DNA of 64,000 bases, from positions 1,317,001 through 1,381,000 of the forward strand of contig NZ_CP045298.1 in the NCBI RefSeq assembly GCF_009363115.1, read 5' to 3'. Positions within the stretch are counted from its first letter, which is position 1; each line of letters opens with the position of its first letter. This document shows, piece after piece, positions 55,397 to 64,000 of the stretch. The notes under the pieces are model-generated. The model worked only from the letters and a program-made list of their open reading frames with translations. It was not told where the DNA came from and did not search any database. The translations under genes were made by a program, and so were the position numbers. Source of the stretch: Paenibacillus brasilensis. Lineage in GTDB: Bacteria; Bacillota; Bacilli; Paenibacillales; Paenibacillaceae.

Positions 55397-55813
55397 TTAT
55401 TTTACTGTAATAGTCCCATAGAACATGTACATGCCACAATTATACTTATATACACCGGGCTTCAGGTCTTGAGTGTCAAAATAATTATTTTCATGATCCA
55501 GAAAAACATCCATTCCGATCTTCAGCGACTGTACTTCATCAATGCAGGTAAAAGATGTAGTTCTCTTGAAATTGATTTTTGTCGGGACACCCGCTTTTAT
55601 CTCAATATTTTTAGGATAAAAGCCATCATCCTTGACTTCGACCGTTGCAATTTTGTATTTTGTAAGATCCGGTTGCTCTTGAAGTGGCTTGGATTGGCTA
55701 GCTGGAAACGACGACACATTCCCCTGAAAATAAAATAAGGCAAAACCGCCCACGATAAGCGCGACAAAACCAATGAGCACAAAGTGCCAGTTTTTTGAAA
55801 AGAATGTTTTCAT
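55397..55813 (-). CDS. Membrane-anchored cupredoxin-like protein
   Basis: 138 aa: one N-terminal helix (FVLIGFVALIVGGFALFYF) and an extracytoplasmic cupredoxin domain (KDDGFYPKNIEIKAGVPTKI; end KYNCGMYMFYGTITV). Cys in TSFTCIDEV and CGMYM could bind Cu. Lies 99 nt downstream of cydC on the same strand; a role in copper/oxidase maturation is possible but unproven. ATG at 55813 chosen, 9 nt after GGAAGGG. Confidence 0.8.
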   Translation of the reverse strand: MKTFFSKNWHFVLIGFVALIVGGFALFYFQGNVSSFPASQSKPLQEQPDLTKYKIATVEVKDDGFYPKNIEIKAGVPTKINFKRTTSFTCIDEVQSLKIGMDVFLDHENNYFDTQDLKPGVYKYNCGMYMFYGTITVK

Positions 55814-55912
55814 TCTATCCATCCCTTCCAGTTGATTGTCCGCATGTGGCACATCAACTCTACTCAGTATATATAAATAAATCAAAATTTTAAATACCTT
55901 GCCCACACATTT

Positions 55913-57733
55913 TCACAGACGCGGATGATCCAGCTCGTACAGATTACGGTATCGGGCCTGCTCCTGCCAAAGCTGTGCATGACTGCCTCGCATGGAAATT
56001 ACACCTTTTTCCATAAAGATCACCTCGTCCATATGCTCCATTCCCGTCAGATGGTGCGTGATCCAGACCAATGTTTTGCCCTCCAGCACCCGAAACATCG
56101 TCTGCATGAGTGCATGCTCTGTCAGTGGATCAAGCCCCACCGTTGGCTCATCCAGTAAAACAATCGGGTGATTTTGCAGCAAAATTCGCGCCAGGGCAAT
56201 GCGCTGTCTTTCTCCACCCGAAAAACGTAGGCCCGTTTCCTGCATCCGGGTATCGTAGCCCTCCGGTAAAGAATCAATCAGGGCTCCAAGCCCCACCTGC
56301 TCCGTTACTGCACGAACCTCTTCCAGCGAAGCATCGGGGCGCGCCAGCCGAATATTGTTAGCTACCGTCGTATCAAACAAATACGGCTGCTGGTTTAACA
56401 CCGCAAACAAGCTGGAGTATGCCCCACCGGTATATACGGGTACACCTGCGACAGTTACACTCCCTTCATCCGGCTGCAACGCTCCCTGAATCAGATTCAG
56501 CAGCGTGGACTTCCCCGCACCGCTGCGACCAAGCAGCGCAACCTTGCCTCCCTGCGGCACACGCAAGGAAATATGGTGCACGCTCCATTCTTGCGTTGCT
56601 GTATAGCGGTAGCTCACGTTGTTCAGCAGCAGCTCACCTGCGTTGCCCGATAGCTGGGCGGTAACATGTTCCGCCTCTATTTGGTCTGCTGTGCCTCCTG
56701 CTGCTTGCTGCCCTGTATGCACAGAAGCCGAGGCCGAAAACGGTGCAGATACAGCAGTTATAGGTGTATGTTTTTCCGAATCTTTCAACCGTCGTAGTGA
56801 ATCCTGATACTCCGGTGCATGCACCACCGCTTCTCCAGCCCGTACAAAGGCATCCAAGAGCGGAAAGGCGACAAGTGCAAAGGAGGCCAGCCATGTTGCC
56901 TCAAGACCATTTTGTGCTACCAGTCCTCCGGCCCATACGGTCATGATCACAATTCCGCCGCCTACCACGCATTGTGCAATCCAATGGGAGCGCCATTCGC
57001 CCCGCCGAAGCGAATTTTCCACCATAGCAGCCTTGTTTTGACGCTGTGTAAAGGAGCCCAGGAAATGCCCGGTCCGTCCGCTCAACACCAGATCACTCAT
57101 GCCGAAGATAGCATCGGTCAGCTCCTGATAAGCTTTGCTCCGTTCCTGCTTGAACGTTCGCCGTTTGGCGAGCGAAGCCCACAGTGAGATGGCCGGGGCG
57201 ATAAAAAGCAGAAATGCACAATACAGCGCCATGAGCAGAGCAAATGTTCCGTCCATCCACCCCAGTGCTGAAATGCCTATTGCATAAATGAGCAATGCCG
57301 ATAAGGCAGGCAGGACCAGCTTCAAATAGATATTTTGAAGCTGCTCAATATCCTCAGCAAGCAGTCCCAGCAGGTCCCCTGTACGGAATTTGCTGCGGAT
57401 CATCAGTGCTTGCGGCTCCACTGCCCGATACAGTCTTACCCGCATACGGGACACCAGGCGCAGCGCTGCCTCATGTCCTACCAAGCGCTCCAGGTATTGA
57501 ATGACCGCTTTACTAAAGCCGAAGGTTCGTACAAGCACTATCGGCACGTACACCATCAATATATTTTCCGGTTTTAACGCCGATCGGGTAATCAGGTGAC
57601 CGGACGTAAAGAGCAACGCGCCTGCACATCCAATCGCCAGTGCGCCCAAAATCGCCGCCGCCAGAAAAGCCCAGAAATATTGTCTCAAATAAGACACAAA
57701 CCAGCCTTGACCGCTATTGTCCGTCGCTCTCAT
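55913..57733 (-). CDS. cydC: Thiol-reductant ABC exporter subunit CydC
   Basis: 606 aa: six-helix membrane domain then ATPase with Walker A GRSGAGKST, signature FSGGERQRIA and Walker B IVLLDEPTVGLD. CydDC exports glutathione/cysteine and is needed for cytochrome bd assembly. ATG at 57733 follows AAGGAGGGG and overlaps cydD by 20 nt. An Ala/Thr/Gly-rich stretch near residues 335-370 links the domains. Confidence 0.92.
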   Translation of the reverse strand: MRATDNSGQGWFVSYLRQYFWAFLAAAILGALAIGCAGALLFTSGHLITRSALKPENILMVYVPIVLVRTFGFSKAVIQYLERLVGHEAALRLVSRMRVRLYRAVEPQALMIRSKFRTGDLLGLLAEDIEQLQNIYLKLVLPALSALLIYAIGISALGWMDGTFALLMALYCAFLLFIAPAISLWASLAKRRTFKQERSKAYQELTDAIFGMSDLVLSGRTGHFLGSFTQRQNKAAMVENSLRRGEWRSHWIAQCVVGGGIVIMTVWAGGLVAQNGLEATWLASFALVAFPLLDAFVRAGEAVVHAPEYQDSLRRLKDSEKHTPITAVSAPFSASASVHTGQQAAGGTADQIEAEHVTAQLSGNAGELLLNNVSYRYTATQEWSVHHISLRVPQGGKVALLGRSGAGKSTLLNLIQGALQPDEGSVTVAGVPVYTGGAYSSLFAVLNQQPYLFDTTVANNIRLARPDASLEEVRAVTEQVGLGALIDSLPEGYDTRMQETGLRFSGGERQRIALARILLQNHPIVLLDEPTVGLDPLTEHALMQTMFRVLEGKTLVWITHHLTGMEHMDEVIFMEKGVISMRGSHAQLWQEQARYRNLYELDHPRL

Positions 57734-59519
57734 ATCGTCCGTCCCCTCCTTGCGCTGTTCCTGTAAGTAGCCGGAAATACATTCCCTTCTGGGCAACCAA
57801 TTGCTCATGCGAGCCCGCTTCTTCCAAACGACCTTGATTCATCACCCAAACACAGTCCATATCCGGCATCCAATGAAGTCGATGGGTTGCGAGAAGCATT
57901 TTTTTGTGCTGCAAAACGGACAAAATCGTCTGCTTCAGCTCCCATTCCGTCTCAATATCCAGATGTGCTGTTGGCTCATCCAATAAAATGACCGGACGAT
58001 TGCTCAGCAAAGCACGCGCCAATGCAATTCGCTGCGCTTGACCTCCGCTCAGCGTCCGTCCTGCTTCACCGATAGGCTCTTCCAGCCCACCTGGAAGTCC
58101 ATCCACCAGCTCGCGAAGTCCTACCGCGTCAATCGCCCATTCCACCTGATCATTGGATGCCTCCGGCTCATAGAAGCGGATATTATCTGCCAGAGAAGCG
58201 CTGAACAGATATGGATGCTGTGGAATATAGGCAATATGCCGCTGCCATTCAGCTTTGGCATCACCGGCCAAAGGGCATCCATTCAGACTCAGCTCGCCCG
58301 AAGTCGGGTCGACAAAGCCGCCCAGTAAGCTGAGCAGCGTTGTTTTACCTGCACCGCTGGCTCCGACAATGCCGATCATGTTCATGTGCGGCTCGATGTT
58401 TGCAGATACATGGTCAAGCCTCGCGGAGCCGTCCTCATTGAGGAGGCACACATCCGACAGCCTCAGGGTTTCCTGCCCTGTGATGGCTGGACCATTATCT
58501 CTGCCGCCATTACCTTCGCCCTTAGCATGAACCTCGTTGTCTCCACTCGTGAATATCTCTGCGGTATGGATATTTCGCTCATCTTTGGTCAGAATAGAGC
58601 GCATCGCCCCCCAAGCCTCCTTGCCATCCAGTGAGGCATGATAGTCTGATCCCAGCTGACGAATCGGCATAAAATAATCCGGGGCCAAAATAAGTATCAT
58701 AAGCGCTGCCTCCAGGCCGACCGATCCACTAATCAGGCGCAGACCCAAGCCTACCGCTACAAAAGCAACCGACAGCATGCTAAAAAAGTCGAGAGCAAAC
58801 GAGGAAAGAAACGCTACTCGCAGCGTACGCATCGTTGCCGCCCGGTACTGGTCACTGACCTTCCCGACAGTCTCCCCATGCTCTCGACTGCGGCCCAGAA
58901 ATCGTAAGGTCTGTAGCCCACGCAGCGAATCCGTGAAATGGTGCGATAGCAGACGATAGGAACGCCACTGCTTGTCTGCCTGCTTCCGCGCCGCCAAGCC
59001 GAGCAAAATAAAAAAGCCCACCAGGATCGGCATCGTAGTCGTCAAAATGATACCTGAAATGACATCCAATGTGAAAACATATACAAGCACAAGTAAAGTT
59101 ACAGCCATCATGTCAATCATACGAGGGATGGACAGCTCCAAATACGTGCGAAAACGATCCACACCGTCCAGCGCCAGCGTTACCAGCTTGCCGCTGCCTT
59201 CCTTCGCCGCAAAGCCCGGCCCACGCTCGAACAAACGTGCAAGCAGACGCTCCCGCAAGGAAGCGCCTGCTGCTTCGGCGAAACGGCCTGCTGTTCGACG
59301 TTGCAGCCAGATCACCGTATGCCTTGCTGCAAAAGCCGCCAAAAACAAAGCCAGTGACGGCCAGGCCATCACCAGCGGATTTTTATTAAATAAAATCGTC
59401 ACTGCCTTCGCCAAAAAAGTCGCTTGTGCAATCACAGCGGCCCCCTGGAGAAGGGAAAAGGCGGCCAGCAGCAGCATTACCGGCCGAATGCCCTTTAATT
59501 CAAACCATGCTTTATCCAT
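57714..59519 (-). CDS. cydD: Thiol-reductant ABC exporter subunit CydD
   Basis: 601 aa, six helices plus ATPase: GASGAGKTT, LSGGQAQRIALA, VILLDEPTAHLD. Partner of CydC in the same operon; start overlaps the cydB stop by 1 nt. A Gly/Asn-rich insert (GEGNGGRDNG) lies before the ATPase domain. Confidence 0.93.
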   Translation of the reverse strand: MDKAWFELKGIRPVMLLLAAFSLLQGAAVIAQATFLAKAVTILFNKNPLVMAWPSLALFLAAFAARHTVIWLQRRTAGRFAEAAGASLRERLLARLFERGPGFAAKEGSGKLVTLALDGVDRFRTYLELSIPRMIDMMAVTLLVLVYVFTLDVISGIILTTTMPILVGFFILLGLAARKQADKQWRSYRLLSHHFTDSLRGLQTLRFLGRSREHGETVGKVSDQYRAATMRTLRVAFLSSFALDFFSMLSVAFVAVGLGLRLISGSVGLEAALMILILAPDYFMPIRQLGSDYHASLDGKEAWGAMRSILTKDERNIHTAEIFTSGDNEVHAKGEGNGGRDNGPAITGQETLRLSDVCLLNEDGSARLDHVSANIEPHMNMIGIVGASGAGKTTLLSLLGGFVDPTSGELSLNGCPLAGDAKAEWQRHIAYIPQHPYLFSASLADNIRFYEPEASNDQVEWAIDAVGLRELVDGLPGGLEEPIGEAGRTLSGGQAQRIALARALLSNRPVILLDEPTAHLDIETEWELKQTILSVLQHKKMLLATHRLHWMPDMDCVWVMNQGRLEEAGSHEQLVAQKGMYFRLLTGTAQGGDGRYESDGQ

Positions 59520-60532
59520 TAATATTCCAAATGATCCTTTTCACTAAGACGCTTATGGAAAACAAAGTAGCTCCATGCCTGATAAGCCAATACAAAGGGT
59601 AAAAGCGTTGCTGCAACAATCGTCATGGCTTTCAGTGTGTAATGACTGGAGCTTGCATTATAAATCGTCAGATCAAATGCACTGTTGATTGAACTCACCA
59701 TAAATCTCGGGAACAAGCCGACGAATAATGAAACGAAGGTCAGCAAAATCAAGGCACCCGTCATCCCGAAGGCCCAGCCTTCGCGGCGCTGCTTCAGGAA
59801 ATACCAGGCCAGCACATAAGCGACCATTCCGACTGCGACCGCCGCATACATAAAGGGACCACGACGTGCGAATACATCGGTTGCAAAATAAGTCCATACC
59901 ACCATTCCGGCGAGTAAAACACCTAATATCGGCAGGAATTTGGACGCGATCACACGAGCACGATCCCTCACCTCTCCGACCGTCCGCAGAGAAACAAACG
60001 TCAGTCCATGCATCAGGCACATCCCGACCACTGTCAGTCCGATCCATACCGTATATCCATTGAACACATCGGAAAATCCGGCTTTTAAATCCATGTTTTG
60101 CTGGATAGGTACACCTCTCACCAAAGCTGCAAAAGCCACACCGAACAGCATAGGCGGCAGGAAGCTGCCTATCAGAATGCAAGCATCCCACGTTCCTGTC
60201 CACCACTTGCCTTCTGCCTTGCCACGGAATTCAAAGGAAACCCCGCGTAAGATCAAACCTAGCAGAATGAACACAAATACCAGGTAATATCCGCTAAACA
60301 TGGTCGCATAAAAGTGTGGGAAAGCGGCAAACATCGCACCGGCCGCTGTGATCAGCCATACCTCATTGGCATCCCAGAACGGACCAATCGTATTGATCAT
60401 CAAGCGTTTTTGCTGGTCGTTACGGGGGACTAAACCTGTAGCCATCCCTACGCCAAAATCGAAGCCCTCCAGAAAGAAAAAGCCTGTAAATAGCACAGCA
60501 ATCAACAAAAACCATAAATCATTTAGCGACAT
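59519..60532 (-). CDS. cydB: Cytochrome bd quinol oxidase subunit II
   Basis: 337 aa, eight to nine helices, standard CydB (FFLEGFDFGVGM, GPFWDANEVWLITAAGAMFAAFP). ATG at 60532 follows AAGGAGGTG and overlaps cydA by 14 nt. Second bd oxidase of the window. Confidence 0.94.
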   Translation of the reverse strand: MSLNDLWFLLIAVLFTGFFFLEGFDFGVGMATGLVPRNDQQKRLMINTIGPFWDANEVWLITAAGAMFAAFPHFYATMFSGYYLVFVFILLGLILRGVSFEFRGKAEGKWWTGTWDACILIGSFLPPMLFGVAFAALVRGVPIQQNMDLKAGFSDVFNGYTVWIGLTVVGMCLMHGLTFVSLRTVGEVRDRARVIASKFLPILGVLLAGMVVWTYFATDVFARRGPFMYAAVAVGMVAYVLAWYFLKQRREGWAFGMTGALILLTFVSLFVGLFPRFMVSSINSAFDLTIYNASSSHYTLKAMTIVAATLLPFVLAYQAWSYFVFHKRLSEKDHLEY

Positions 60533-61925
60533 TGGTGTCACCTCCTTGAGCAAATGGATCATGAATTACCGTATGCTGATGCGGCTCGATATCCGGACCT
60601 TTGCGAGCTGTACGAACGAACAGGAATGCCAATACACCTGTCAAAACGACATACAGCGTCGTAAACGCAATCAGTGAGAACAGCACTTCTCCTGCCACAA
60701 CGGTAGGTGAAACAGAATCCTTCGTTTGAAGCAAACCAAACACAGTCCATGGCTGGCGCCCCATTTCAGTCATAATCCAACCCGCCGTATTCCCAATGAA
60801 TGGGAGCGATATCCCCCACAGCATAAGACGGAAGAACCACCGATGCGAGCCCTCCAATTTTTTGCGAAAGCTCAGGTAAGCACCGTATAAAGCGAGTGCG
60901 ATCATGGCACATCCGGCCGCAATCATAATACGGAAGCTCCAGAAGGTAGTGCGTACTGGCGGAATATAATCACCCGGACCGTAGGTTTTTTCATACTGCG
61001 CCTGAAGCTCCTTCATACCAGGCACAGAGCCGGAAAACTTACTATACGACAGAAAGCTCAGTGCAAAAGGGACTTTAATTTCAAAGGTATTTTCCTGCTT
61101 TTCCGGATCAATACCTGCAATAACCGTCCAAGGCGCCGGGTCGCCACTTTTTCCCCACAAGGCTTCACTGGCAGCCATCTTCATGGGTTGTGTTTTGATC
61201 AAATATTGAGCCTGTCCATGACCAAACAAAGGAATAGCAATAGCACTGATTAGTGCAACAACAATACTCAACTTAAAAGAAGGCTTAAAAAAGTCCATAT
61301 TCTTTTTATGCATCAGCTTCCATGCACTAATACCCGCTACGAGGAAAGCCCCGGTTGCAATGGCAGCAAATATGGTGTGAGGATACTCCCACAAAAGCTG
61401 CTCGTTCGTTAACAAAGCAGCGAAATCCTGCATTTCTGCACGTCCATTTTCGATCACATATCCTACGGGACGCTGCATGAATGAATTGGCAGCCAGAATC
61501 CACAAAGCCGAGAGCATCGTACCGATGGAAACCAGCCACATACAAGTTAAATGGACACCCTTGGACAACCTTTCCCAACCGAATACCCATAAGCCGATAA
61601 AGGTGGATTCCAGAAAAAAGGCAAGCAGCGCTTCAATCGCCAGCGGCGTACCAAATACATCTCCAACAAAACGGGAAAAGTCCGACCAGTTCATCCCGAA
61701 CTGAAATTCCTGTAAAATCCCGGTGACCACGCCGACTGCAAAGTTGATTAGCAGAAACGTCCCCCAAAATTGAGCCATTTTTTTGTACAAATCATTTTTT
61801 TTGATTACATACATGGTCTCCATGATCGCCACCAACAATGACAATCCAATGGAGATCGGCACGTAAACAAAGTGCAGAATCGTCGTTGTCGCAAACTGCA
61901 TTCGTGCCAATTCTAATACGTCCAT
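60519..61925 (-). CDS. cydA: Cytochrome bd quinol oxidase subunit I
   Basis: 468 aa. H18 in TTTILHFVYVPISIG ligates heme; IEALLAFFLESTFIGLW carries the conserved Glu pair; GRQPW near residue 400. The Q-loop is short. GGAGGAA before the ATG. Operon order cydA-cydB-cydD-cydC. A Rex-like site about 75 nt upstream suggests NADH-responsive, low-oxygen control. Confidence 0.95.
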   Translation of the reverse strand: MDVLELARMQFATTTILHFVYVPISIGLSLLVAIMETMYVIKKNDLYKKMAQFWGTFLLINFAVGVVTGILQEFQFGMNWSDFSRFVGDVFGTPLAIEALLAFFLESTFIGLWVFGWERLSKGVHLTCMWLVSIGTMLSALWILAANSFMQRPVGYVIENGRAEMQDFAALLTNEQLLWEYPHTIFAAIATGAFLVAGISAWKLMHKKNMDFFKPSFKLSIVVALISAIAIPLFGHGQAQYLIKTQPMKMAASEALWGKSGDPAPWTVIAGIDPEKQENTFEIKVPFALSFLSYSKFSGSVPGMKELQAQYEKTYGPGDYIPPVRTTFWSFRIMIAAGCAMIALALYGAYLSFRKKLEGSHRWFFRLMLWGISLPFIGNTAGWIMTEMGRQPWTVFGLLQTKDSVSPTVVAGEVLFSLIAFTTLYVVLTGVLAFLFVRTARKGPDIEPHQHTVIHDPFAQGGDTNVAK

Positions 61926-61997
61926 GATGTTATTCCTCCCCCTGTACTTCTCCTAAGAACGATTGATAAATGAGTCTCCGAAGCCAATAATCCATCT

Positions 61998-62015
61998 TTG
62001 TGATAATATTCACAT
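61998..62015. promoter_or_regulatory. Rex-type operator before cydABDC
   Basis: TTGTGATAATATTCACAT matches the Rex consensus TTGTGA-N6-TCACAA in 11 of 12 arm positions. It lies 73 nt before the cydA start. Confidence 0.75.
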
Positions 62016-62254
62016 TTTTGCATATGAACTGATCATTTTTTAAGAATGGCTTGCCCAGTCACTTTCGCCATTGATTTCATGACCCGACTTCAGAATAACA
62101 ACATTATATAGAATAGATTTGAATGAAATAGAATCGAAAGTGTGAACATCGTGTCAAAGTTGTGTCGTAACGATGGCGAATTTTTGAAATCAGCCCAAAA
62201 CCACTAATAAGTGTGACTTTTTCGATTGATCTGCATATTTTCTGCGCAAAAAAA

Positions 62255-62302
62255 TCTCTCGTGCAGATGTCAGAGAACCTTCTTCGACATCTGCACGAGA
62301 GA
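62255..62302 (-). terminator. Strong hairpin after the regulator gene
   Basis: A 17-bp perfect stem (TCTCTCGTGCAGATGTC with its complement) and a 14-nt loop, about 30 nt after the stop. U-tract weak on the minus strand but A-rich flank present. Confidence 0.75.
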
Positions 62303-62330
62303 CTTTGTAGAGTGCAGCCTAGAGAATCTA

Positions 62331-63735
62331 TTAGCCATCCGTTCCTCCGTTCTTCTGAACCCGATTACGGTAGGAGGAAGGCGACATGCCTGCATACTTT
62401 TTGAATTTGCTATGGAAGTAATCAGCATTCGCATACCCCACACGACCTGCTACCTGATGCACCTTAATCCCCTGTGCAAGTAATTCCCTGGCTCGCTCAA
62501 TCCTTAATTTATCCAGGTAGGCATTAAAAGCCTCGCCGGTATGGCTTTTGAACAGTTTACCTAAATAACCACTGTTGTAGTTGAACATGTCTGCCAATAA
62601 CTCCAGCCGCAAATTTTCATTATAGTGACTATGTATGAAGTCCAGCATTTGCTTCATAATGATCTCCTTGCCGCCCGAGTCCGTCTGACCTATCCATTGT
62701 AATATATGCTCCACCGAGTGATCGACCAGTTCGCCCAATGTAGAATAGGCATATACATCGGTAATCAAGCTGGAATGGTCCTCCAACACCGCTCGGCTCT
62801 GATCCTGTCCAGCCACATACTTGTTCAGTGCCAATGTAAATGTCTGGGCAAATGCCGCCTTGATTGCAGCTTCTGTACCATAAGCCTGTGGAAATTGAAC
62901 AGCCATTTCCTTTAATACACGCAACGCTGCTTCCCGGCTTGCCATATCCAGCGCATAGTAAAGCTTCTCTGCGTAACGCACGGGATCTGCTGTTTTATTG
63001 GACGCTTCGTCCATTCCGGTATTCATTGCTTCCAATGGGTGCAGATCACTGGGGAGCATCACTCTCTCCATCCCAAACAGAAAAGTACGCTCCAATAACC
63101 TCAGTGCCTGTTCAAAAGAGCGGGAATATCGGTTAATTCCGCCACCGGATCACCGGCTGCCACGTAAATCTCTGTTGCCCACGGCTTCAGCTTTTGCCGC
63201 CAGGATGCCAGCATCTGAACAGCGTTTTCCTTCGTTTTGACCGTAGCGGGAAGCAGCAGGCCCGTATAGATTCCGGTCTCAAATACCACACCTCTGCCCT
63301 GCTCCCGGTACATCTCCGCCAGATGCTGTTGGCTGCCGCTTGCCGGGCTTGGCGATCCCAGTCAGGTATCCGCAGATCCAGCAGAATGACTTGATAGCTG
63401 CCCCAATCCAAAGCAGGCAGCACCTGATGCTGCCCGTGCTGTTTGGCTTGTCGCGTCCATTCATCCAGAGGACTGCCGAATTCTATTGCATCGCGTTTAG
63501 CTAAATTCTCTTGAACTGAAAATAGCAGTGCCTCGATCCAATCACGCCCATGATGAGAAGCACCTCCCCACTTGCCGTTTTCTTTTTCGTCCTCAATGCT
63601 ACGGCGTACCCGTTTCAGCTCTGTTGTCATTTCTTCCTCATCAACAGGCTTCAATAAATAACTATCTACCCCGAAGCCCATGGCTTGCCGGGCATAATCA
63701 AAGTCTGCATATCCGCTTAATATGAGAAAATGGAA
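62331..63735 (-). pseudogene. YesN-type response regulator (AraC output), multiply broken
   Basis: The C-terminus is a good AraC HTH (LELLADMFNYNSGYLGKLFK, VGYANADYFHSKFKKYAGMS). Upstream, the receiver tail (FHFLILSGYADFDYARQ, SYLLKPVDEEEM) is clear, but the first 70 residues with the phospho-acceptor Asp are missing. The coding frame shifts at least twice, near 63330 (before HLAEMYREQGR) and near 63118 (before SFEQALRLLER). YesMN pairs usually govern carbohydrate uptake genes. Inactive unless the shifts are sequencing errors. Confidence 0.8.
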
Positions 63736-64000
63736 CGGTAACGTTCACCATACATCAACGTTAGACGTTGGTGGACATTACGCAGACCAATACTACTTCC
63801 TTCCGGCTCATCCGTTCCCTTGATACGTGCCAGTAAGCTGGCCAGTAAGCTGCTTCCATGCCAATTCCATCATCCGCTACTTTAATGTGCAGCTCCCGCA
63901 GTTCCATCGTAATATCCACTTCTTACCGTAACCGGCTCTCCTTGTTTTCAAGGCCATGAATAACTGCGTTCTCCACCAACGGCTGTATGTTTAAAGGAGG
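63717..64000 (-). pseudogene. YesM-type sensor kinase, C-terminal part (partial, broken)
   Basis: HATPase region: PLNIQPLVENAVIHGLENKE, then TAA at 63923-63925 in frame; downstream ADDGIGMEAA, then a shift near 63850 before LLASLLARIKGTDEPEGSSI and GLRNVHQRL. A 12-bp tandem duplication (GCCAGTAAGCTG twice, 63829-63852) lies at the shift. It ends abnormally at GERYRSIFSY, fused to receiver sequence of the next gene. The gene continues off the right edge. Confidence 0.75.

Overview
The window looks like a chromosome segment of a Gram-positive, spore-forming Firmicute, most likely Paenibacillus (P. polymyxa-like). The grounds are the gene repertoire and style: strong AGGAGG ribosome-binding sites, a lysine-riboswitch lysP, CydABCD, a CvfC/YpgR homologue, an SH3b-NlpC/P60 wall hydrolase, a LplB-type sugar permease and YesMN-like two-component genes. 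No rRNA, tRNA, CRISPR array or intact insertion sequence was seen.

Layout. 1-7.5 kb: housekeeping and stress genes (receiver-phosphatase, YflT, DUF948, NlpC/P60, a Mn-type CDF exporter, an ABC-F ATPase). 7.7-16.7 kb: a badly rearranged heme/iron region. It has an Isd-like ATPase and permease, an isdE-like gene broken by a frameshift and an internal deletion, an XRE-TPR regulator fused in frame to NEAT heme-binding domains, an AbrB-like regulator, a probable type I toxin-antitoxin module, a Crp C-terminal fragment, a second truncated NEAT gene head-to-head with a truncated ATPase, and an intact IsdG/HmoA-type heme monooxygenase. A 47-bp sequence occurs in inverted orientation at two of the breakpoints. 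16.8-29 kb: MBL hydrolase, a CydAB/CydS oxidase with an extra 33-aa membrane ORF, a MarR-MFS pair sharing an operator motif, CvfC, riboswitch-lysP, an MFS protein and a secreted transglutaminase. 29-39.4 kb: Fur-box feoAB plus a Cys-rich partner, a deleted xyl locus (xylB remnant/xylR), glutaredoxin, trxB, a ZIP transporter, a flavodoxin and an EmrAB-like pump. 39.5-46.5 kb: metal P-type ATPases (P1B-4 with two Fur-like boxes; CadA type with an ArsR/CadC repressor) and an unusual PPDK-like protein. 46.6-52.4 kb: an old-yellow-enzyme and the cyoABCD quinol oxidase operon. 52.6-55.2 kb: a decayed sugar-uptake operon (bgl, GH95, lplB). 55.4-61.9 kb: a cupredoxin and cydABDC with a Rex-like site. 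62.3-64 kb: decayed YesMN-type regulator and kinase, running off the right edge.

How it fits together. Three quinol oxidases (two bd types and one bo3 type) and several metal systems (heme, Fe2+, Mn, Zn/Cd) lie within 64 kb. Core respiratory and redox genes are intact. Accessory nutrient loci (heme, xylose, beta-glucoside/fucoside, YesMN) carry nonsense mutations, frameshifts and deletions, which suggests relaxed selection. Many frameshifts in the last kilobase could also reflect sequence quality.
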